This document shows positions 42,210 through 46,202 of a stretch of DNA of 46,202 bases, one piece after another. Within the stretch, counting starts at the first letter, position 1. Each line of letters begins with the position of its first letter. The notes under the pieces were generated by a model that saw only the letters and a program-made list of their open reading frames with translations, was not told the origin of the DNA and did not search any database. This DNA comes from Candidatus Fusicatenibacter intestinigallinarum (GTDB lineage: Bacteria; Bacillota; Clostridia; Lachnospirales; Lachnospiraceae): the NCBI GenBank assembly GCA_019119555.1, contig DWWU01000027.1, forward strand, positions 1 through 46,202. The letters are read 5' to 3'. The position numbers and the translations under genes are program-made.

Positions 42210-43893
42210 TTATATACATCTCCCGCTGCGTCAGATACAGCTCTTTATAAACTCCGTCCAGCGCAATCAGCTCGTCATGTGTACCATGCTCACACATCTT
42301 CCCTCCGCTGATCACAAGAATTTCATCCATATTTCGGACTGCGCCTAATCGATGCGAGATAAAAATGCAGGTTTTGTCTTTCAGCAAATCCATACATTTA
42401 TCATAAATCTGCTTTTCGCTGATCGGGTCAAGGCTGGCAGTCGGTTCATCCAGAAGGATGCATTCGGATTCTGAGAGACAGACACGTGCAATCGCAAGGC
42501 GCTGCAGCTGCCCCTTTGACAGAAGCGTCCCCTCGCCAGTCAGCAGAGACAACGACGTATCCAGCCCGTCTTTGAAATCCGTGCAGCCCAGCTCAGATAA
42601 AACGTAAAGCATTTCTTCGTCCCCAAGGGTATCCTTATTTCCCATTTTCAGATATTCCCGGATGGTGACCGGATAAATCTGAAAATCCTGAAAGACAGCC
42701 GAAAAAGACGAAACCGACAGGACAGTGTTTCCCTCCGATGGCGGATACAGACCGAGAAGCAGCTTTGCGAGGGTTGTTTTTCCGGCTCCGTTGACTCCGA
42801 CAATCCCGTAATGCCGTCCCTTTTTAAAAGAGAAAGAAAAATCAGAAATGATTTTCACATCGAATTTCGGAGGATAACAGAAACTGATAGTTTCAAATAC
42901 GACGGCATCACGTTCTGATTCTGTCCGCACCAGCCGGTGATTCCCGGGACGAAACTCTGTCTGTTTCGCAAGAAACTTCTCCAGTTCTGCTTTCAGCGTA
43001 CGGACCTCCCGAATGGAAAAAATCCCTTCCGGACATGAGGATACGGACTGGAGCAGTCTTGCAACCACTTCTGTGACCCCAGCATATGCCCCCACAGTCA
43101 TCCCCTGCAGGATATCCGGCTGTGCGAAATAGAGCATCGTAAACACAGAGACAGCGACGGCAATTCCCGCAGCGGCTGCCTGCCCTTTGAAACGGTTTCT
43201 TCCGTTTTTTCTGTTTACTTTCCGCGCATCGTCAAATGCTTCTGAAAAGCGCTCATCCATTGCCCCGGAAGTTCTGTAGATGCGCCGCTCATAGGCGAAC
43301 TCCCTTTTTGTCTGCACATCCGAGAAATAATTATATCTTCGGGCAGCGGCCATATAGCGCGACCAGAATCCGAATGTATTTTTTGACGACAGAAAACTGA
43401 AGAAAAGTGCGAGTCCGATCACAGTACAGAAAAACCATAGGATCGCCGGCTGAATGCGCGCAAGAATAAAAAACAGGGAAAACAGAAGCAGAAAGAACTC
43501 ACAAAAACCGATATAAGCATCCGTCAATTCAAGCGACTTTGAAAAAAATTCTCTTGACTTATAGATCGTCTCCTGCGTATGTTGTTTCTCAATTTCGGAT
43601 AGCGGAAGCTTCGAACAGGCATCCGCAACCAGCTCACCCGTATGAAATTTGTATTTTTTTGTAAGTCTCAGTTCTGCCCATCTGGCGGAGAGCAGAAAGA
43701 CGTGCTGCGCCAGAATCATCGCCACAACCAGCATAACGTTTGCAGCTGCCTCCCGCTCCCCTGCATGTTCCGCAACACTGTCAATCAGACGCATTCGCAG
43801 AAAAATCCCTGTCGTTCCCGCAAGCTGAGAAAACGCGTTCAAAACAAACAGAGAAATGTAAAAGCATTTTAATTTCCTTTTCTGATTGCACAT
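42193..43893 (-). CDS. ABC half-transporter, copy 3, with degenerate signature
   Basis: This 566-residue exporter-type protein has Walker A GVNGAGKTT, Walker B CILLDEPTASLD and switch FISHRL. Its signature reads LLSKGQLQR, with lysine in place of the first glycine of LSGGQ. In heterodimeric exporters one site is often degenerate, so pairing with copy 2 fits. The start at 43893 is weakly supported (GGTGG upstream) and lies 27 bp from a dispersed palindrome. It is the first gene of the ABC-uidA set. No clear promoter is visible upstream. Confidence 0.87.
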   Translation of the reverse strand: MCNQKRKLKCFYISLFVLNAFSQLAGTTGIFLRMRLIDSVAEHAGEREAAANVMLVVAMILAQHVFLLSARWAELRLTKKYKFHTGELVADACSKLPLSEIEKQHTQETIYKSREFFSKSLELTDAYIGFCEFFLLLFSLFFILARIQPAILWFFCTVIGLALFFSFLSSKNTFGFWSRYMAAARRYNYFSDVQTKREFAYERRIYRTSGAMDERFSEAFDDARKVNRKNGRNRFKGQAAAAGIAVAVSVFTMLYFAQPDILQGMTVGAYAGVTEVVARLLQSVSSCPEGIFSIREVRTLKAELEKFLAKQTEFRPGNHRLVRTESERDAVVFETISFCYPPKFDVKIISDFSFSFKKGRHYGIVGVNGAGKTTLAKLLLGLYPPSEGNTVLSVSSFSAVFQDFQIYPVTIREYLKMGNKDTLGDEEMLYVLSELGCTDFKDGLDTSLSLLTGEGTLLSKGQLQRLAIARVCLSESECILLDEPTASLDPISEKQIYDKCMDLLKDKTCIFISHRLGAVRNMDEILVISGGKMCEHGTHDELIALDGVYKELYLTQREMYINEGTF

Positions 43894-43920
43894 TGTCTGC
43901 CACCAATATCATTCCCAAAA

Positions 43921-43947
43921 GTTACCGTTCAGTCATTTGAACTGTTG
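43921..43947. repeat. Solo dispersed palindrome upstream of ABC copy 3
   Basis: A 27-bp diverged copy, GTTACCGTTCAG to TTGAACTGTTG, 28 bp upstream of the ABC start. It may carry or block the expected promoter. Confidence 0.55.
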
Positions 43948-44125
43948 ATTCCCGCGAGCAACGAGCCAAGCGGACATGCTTGCATGTCCATTTGGTGGTG
44001 CTGTGTGCCGGTGGCACACGGTTAGCACCGACCGAAACGAAGTGCAGACCTGCCGCGAGGGTCAAATACCCCGCAGCTCTGCTACACTACAAGTTTAATG
44101 CCCCGTAGCCTGCTGCGGGGTTTTT
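43948..44125 (+). ncRNA. Multi-hairpin block ending in an intrinsic terminator, possible small RNA or repeat
   Basis: Read on plus, the block holds stems GGACATGC/GCATGTCC (43972-43989) and GTGTGCC/GGCACAC (44003-44019), the latter nested in GGTGCT/AGCACC (43997-44029). It ends in CCCCGTAG/CTGCGGGG followed by TTTTT (44101-44125). No plus-strand gene precedes the terminator, so the block itself may be the transcript. It resembles intergenic repeat blocks I associate with Lachnospiraceae genomes. No good plus promoter is evident. Confidence 0.4.
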
Positions 44126-44131
44126 GACTCA

Positions 44132-44168
44132 ATGATATAACAGGAAACAAAGTTTCCTGCTATATCAT
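44132..44168. other. AT-rich hairpin, 17-bp arms
   Basis: ATGATATA-CAGGAAAC pairs with GTTTCCTG-TATATCAT, interrupted by one mismatch and with a three-base loop. It lies between the structured block and the split gene at 44242. It may be the 3' terminator of that gene (minus strand) or part of the repeat block. Confidence 0.55.
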
Positions 44169-44241
44169 AATTTTTCCGGAACTGCCATCCGAAAACGGGA
44201 TTTTCTGATAACAGTATACCAAATTACAAACCTTAAGACAA

Positions 44242-45434
44242 TTATAAACTTGATACAGATCGGCTCTGCCTTTTGTGCCTTTTTATTAACATTACGCCAA
44301 TAGCGAAAAGCACTGCCGCAATCACAACAATCCCAATCACAGCAAATCTGTCCGGCTCATCCGGATTCGCAATTTTCTCCGTCAGCGCTGTAATACCGGA
44401 AGCAAAGCCGGAAAAATCATTTTCATTTTCAGCCATTCTGAAGGATGTTTCAATTTCGCTGATGTCTTTTCCGGAGAATTCAGGCTCCACATCCTTCCCG
44501 ATATCAATATACGCTTTTCCCGTATCACTGTAATAAGTTATGTATATTGTGTCATCATAATAATATTCCAGTTCATGTTCCCATACCTCGAAGGTTTCAT
44601 CATAATCTATCTCCCGGCTTTTACGCAAAACAGATCCTTCCTCATCTGCAACGCCGGAATAGTAATCCACACAGACATAACCGGAGAAAACTTCATGCAG
44701 AGGAATCAGGGCGTTCTTAATTTCCTGCTCATCTCCCCCTTCACCAATCCGATTTATTTTACTCACATATCTGCCAGTACTATGTCCGACCTGATCGCAC
44801 AGATCATCAAAGGTATGCGCCATCCTGTAAAACTCATCTTTTTCCCCTTCTTCGCATAATGTCTCAATCAGTCCGTCTTTGTCAAAATCCTGCGCAATAT
44901 TGCTGCCCACATGATAACAGTTCAGCTAGCTGAACTGTTACGGTATCCGACCATTAAAAATCGCTTCGCGATGGGCCGGATGCCCACAGGTGCTATGCTT
45001 TCATACGGTCTGTGCAGTGAATGCACAGACCTGGCTGAACTGTGCCCCACATGTGCATCCTTTGATTCATCAATATATAATATGCATACACTGTCTTCGT
45101 CCATATAATATTGCGCCCAGTCTTTCACTATTGCGTCAAGCGAAGCATAACCACTGTTTTCTATTGAGGTCCATAAACCAAGATAACAATCGCATTCATA
45201 TTCATCGGCAAAAGCAGACAGCCGATCAGATATATGCTGATAGCCGTTACCAAGCACATTGCCCGTAACTCCCAGCACAGACATTGGGGTAAGATAGTCG
45301 CCATCTATTTTTACCTCATTCATCTCAAGTTCCAGATATTCTGAATAGGAATCTATTGTCGATGTAGAAATACTCGATGAATTTGTCATTAATAAAGCGG
45401 CAAAAAGTAACGGGACACTGATAAACTGTTTCAT
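44242..45434 (-). pseudogene. TPM-like membrane-anchored protein gene split by a mobile element
   Basis: Two adjacent frames belong to one gene. The first starts at 45434 (AGGAGG upstream) with an N-terminal signal/anchor, MKQFISVPLLFAALLM, and reads to H128-V129. There the 132-bp element intervenes and translation ends at a stop within it after 170 residues. The rest (from about 44913) continues QDFDKDGLIETLCEEG and ends in a transmembrane segment (VIGIVVIAAVLFAIGVML) plus a basic tail. Removing the element and one 8-bp duplication gives exactly 351 codons in frame. The fold resembles TPM-domain proteins, but that call is moderate. Residue use is AT-rich compared with the rest of the window. 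Confidence 0.8.
44914..45045 (-). mobile_element. 132-bp MITE-like element inserted in the TPM-like gene
   Basis: It is flanked by a perfect 8-bp direct repeat, CCCACATG (44906-44913 and 45046-45053). Ends are inverted: ATAACAGTTCAGC on one side and GGCTGAACTGTGC on the other. Inside are the palindrome (44915-44941), a TCGC-GAA-GCGA-centred stem and the GGTCTGTGCA hairpin (45007-45031). It is similar along its length to 9659-9790. The GTAA-like tips with an 8-bp duplication recall IS66-family insertion sequences, which could supply the transposase; this is inference. No coding capacity. Confidence 0.9.
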
Positions 45435-45619
45435 ATTTCCACCTCCTCATTTAGCCGGGCAGCATCAAAACCTCAACCGGCAGGCCAGCACTCCTGTAAA
45501 ATTACAAGGGAAATTTGTTTTCTGTGACGCAAAAGTTAAATGAAAGACTCTTCAAAGAAAAGAAATAGAAATGTCTGTCCCCCAAATGACACACCGCGCT
45601 GTATATGCAGACGCCCTGC

Positions 45620-45670
45620 TTATACTATGGCCAGGGGAGGCCGAACAGGAGGACCTCCCTGAGCGTATAA
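45620..45670. other. Hairpin 30 bp downstream of the small acidic membrane protein gene
   Basis: TTATAC/GTATAA and CAGGGGAGG/CCTCCCTG arms pair around a purine-rich loop. No T-run follows on the minus strand. The rest of 45435-45699 shows no gene; it contains AGGAGG only at the very end, serving the TPM-like gene. Confidence 0.4.
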
Positions 45671-45699
45671 TTCTACATCCAAAACATTTGATAAAAAAT

Positions 45700-46029
45700 C
45701 TATACCGTTTTGTCTGTGTCATGTTTGTCATCCGAAGTTAGTGAAATGCTGTCATCCGGATCCGCTTCTCCATCGTCATCCGGATGGGTACTTTCATTAT
45801 CCTCGTTATCATCTGATGCTTTCTCTTTATTATTATCTCCCAGCATCTCACTGTAATATTTCCCTATTCCTATCAGTCCGCCGACAATTCCAAAAACAGC
45901 GGCAAGAAGCTGGGCATTAAGTGCAAAAGAGTCACTTTCCACAATAGACGGCGATACACGGATGAATATTAATAATACCAAAGCAATCGTGGTAAATATT
46001 GTCGGCCAGAAAAAACGCTTTTTTTTCAA
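45700..46029 (-). CDS. Small membrane protein with acidic C-terminal tail
   Basis: This 109-residue protein has two likely transmembrane segments (about 7-27 and 38-60) and a strongly acidic cytoplasmic or external tail (about 65-109) rich in Asp, Glu and Ser. It appears to begin with TTG at 46029, behind AAAGGA. I do not recognise the family. It shares strand and AT-rich composition with the split TPM-like gene. Confidence 0.55.
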   Translation of the reverse strand: MKKKRFFWPTIFTTIALVLLIFIRVSPSIVESDSFALNAQLLAAVFGIVGGLIGIGKYYSEMLGDNNKEKASDDNEDNESTHPDDDGEADPDDSISLTSDDKHDTDKTV

Positions 46030-46202
46030 AACAGTATCCTTTCAGAATTTGTCCATTTCTTAATATGACTCAATTGTACCAAGCCGCTAGCGCGGCGGCT
46101 AGCCCTAAGTACGTAAAACCACCACTTTTTCAAAAAAAGTAGCAGTTTTTGAATATATGTTGTATTGTTAAGTTACCACACGAAACATCCCACATATACA
46201 CA
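46030..46202. other. Right-edge intergenic DNA with nested repeats
   Basis: It contains GCCGC/GCGGC around TAGC (46083-46096) with GCTAGC repeated at 46086 and 46098, and an AT-rich CTTTTTCAAAAAAAG stem. No gene is visible. The pattern suggests a repeat or the edge of an accessory element, but the window ends here. Confidence 0.35.

Noticed and set aside
36960..43893. Lantibiotic or RiPP gene cluster
   Set aside because: ABC copy 2 resembles peptide exporters, but no precursor peptide, modification enzyme or protease gene was found nearby.
860..45045. CRISPR array
   Set aside because: The repeats are widely and irregularly spaced and palindromic, with no spacer pattern or cas genes.

Overview
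The window looks like chromosome from a gut Lachnospiraceae-type Clostridium (Firmicutes). This rests on Gram-positive ribosome binding sites (GGAGG-type), Firmicute promoters, clpC-radA linkage, lipobox-containing solute-binding proteins, ECF-type vitamin uptake, and a small clostridial protein usually mislabelled 'endosialidase'. Almost every gene is on the minus strand; only a LysR regulator (31904-32794) and a DUF362 gene (35976-36866) are on plus. No rRNA, tRNA, CRISPR array or transposase gene was found inside the window. A strong promoter at 136-164 points out of the left edge and probably drives an rRNA operon.

Layout, in transcription order where relevant. (1) 456-5756: a GntR/YtrA-type regulator, clpC, a small clostridial protein, radA and a MazG-like pyrophosphohydrolase. 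(2) 23648 down to 5932: one long catabolic gene set. It runs sugar-binding lipoprotein, two permeases, three paralogous GHL6-like glycoside hydrolases, a TIM-barrel isomerase, a D-2-hydroxyacid dehydrogenase, GarR, glycerate kinase, a CdaR-type regulator and a GH2 beta-mannosidase. Imported saccharide would be cleaved in the cytoplasm, and C3 acids (hydroxypyruvate or tartronate semialdehyde) would be reduced to glycerate and phosphorylated. (3) 31452 down to 23921: cyuA-like cysteine desulfidase, an oppABCDF peptide importer and a small membrane protein, with a divergent LysR gene. (4) 35616 down to 32800: coaBC, panT-like ECF S component and coaX (pantothenate to CoA). (5) DUF362 gene behind a MerR-type promoter. 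(6) 43893 down to 36960: three ABC half-transporters followed by a beta-glucuronidase with the NxK substrate motif. (7) An AT-richer right end with a split TPM-like gene, a small acidic membrane protein and structured repeats.

The most unexpected feature is a family of dispersed palindromic elements. Seven solo copies of about 28 bp (core GTAACAGTTCAGC / GCTGAACTGTTAC) and three copies of a roughly 120-132 bp composite element were found. Two long copies have 8-bp target duplications; one splits the TPM-like gene, and removing it restores a perfect 350-codon frame. Other copies supply the stop codon of radA and the C-terminal tail of a glycoside hydrolase, and several sit between co-transcribed genes. 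The catabolic locus with its GHL6 triplet is the best candidate for an undescribed metabolic system. All functional calls are made from sequence motifs read by eye; no database search was run.
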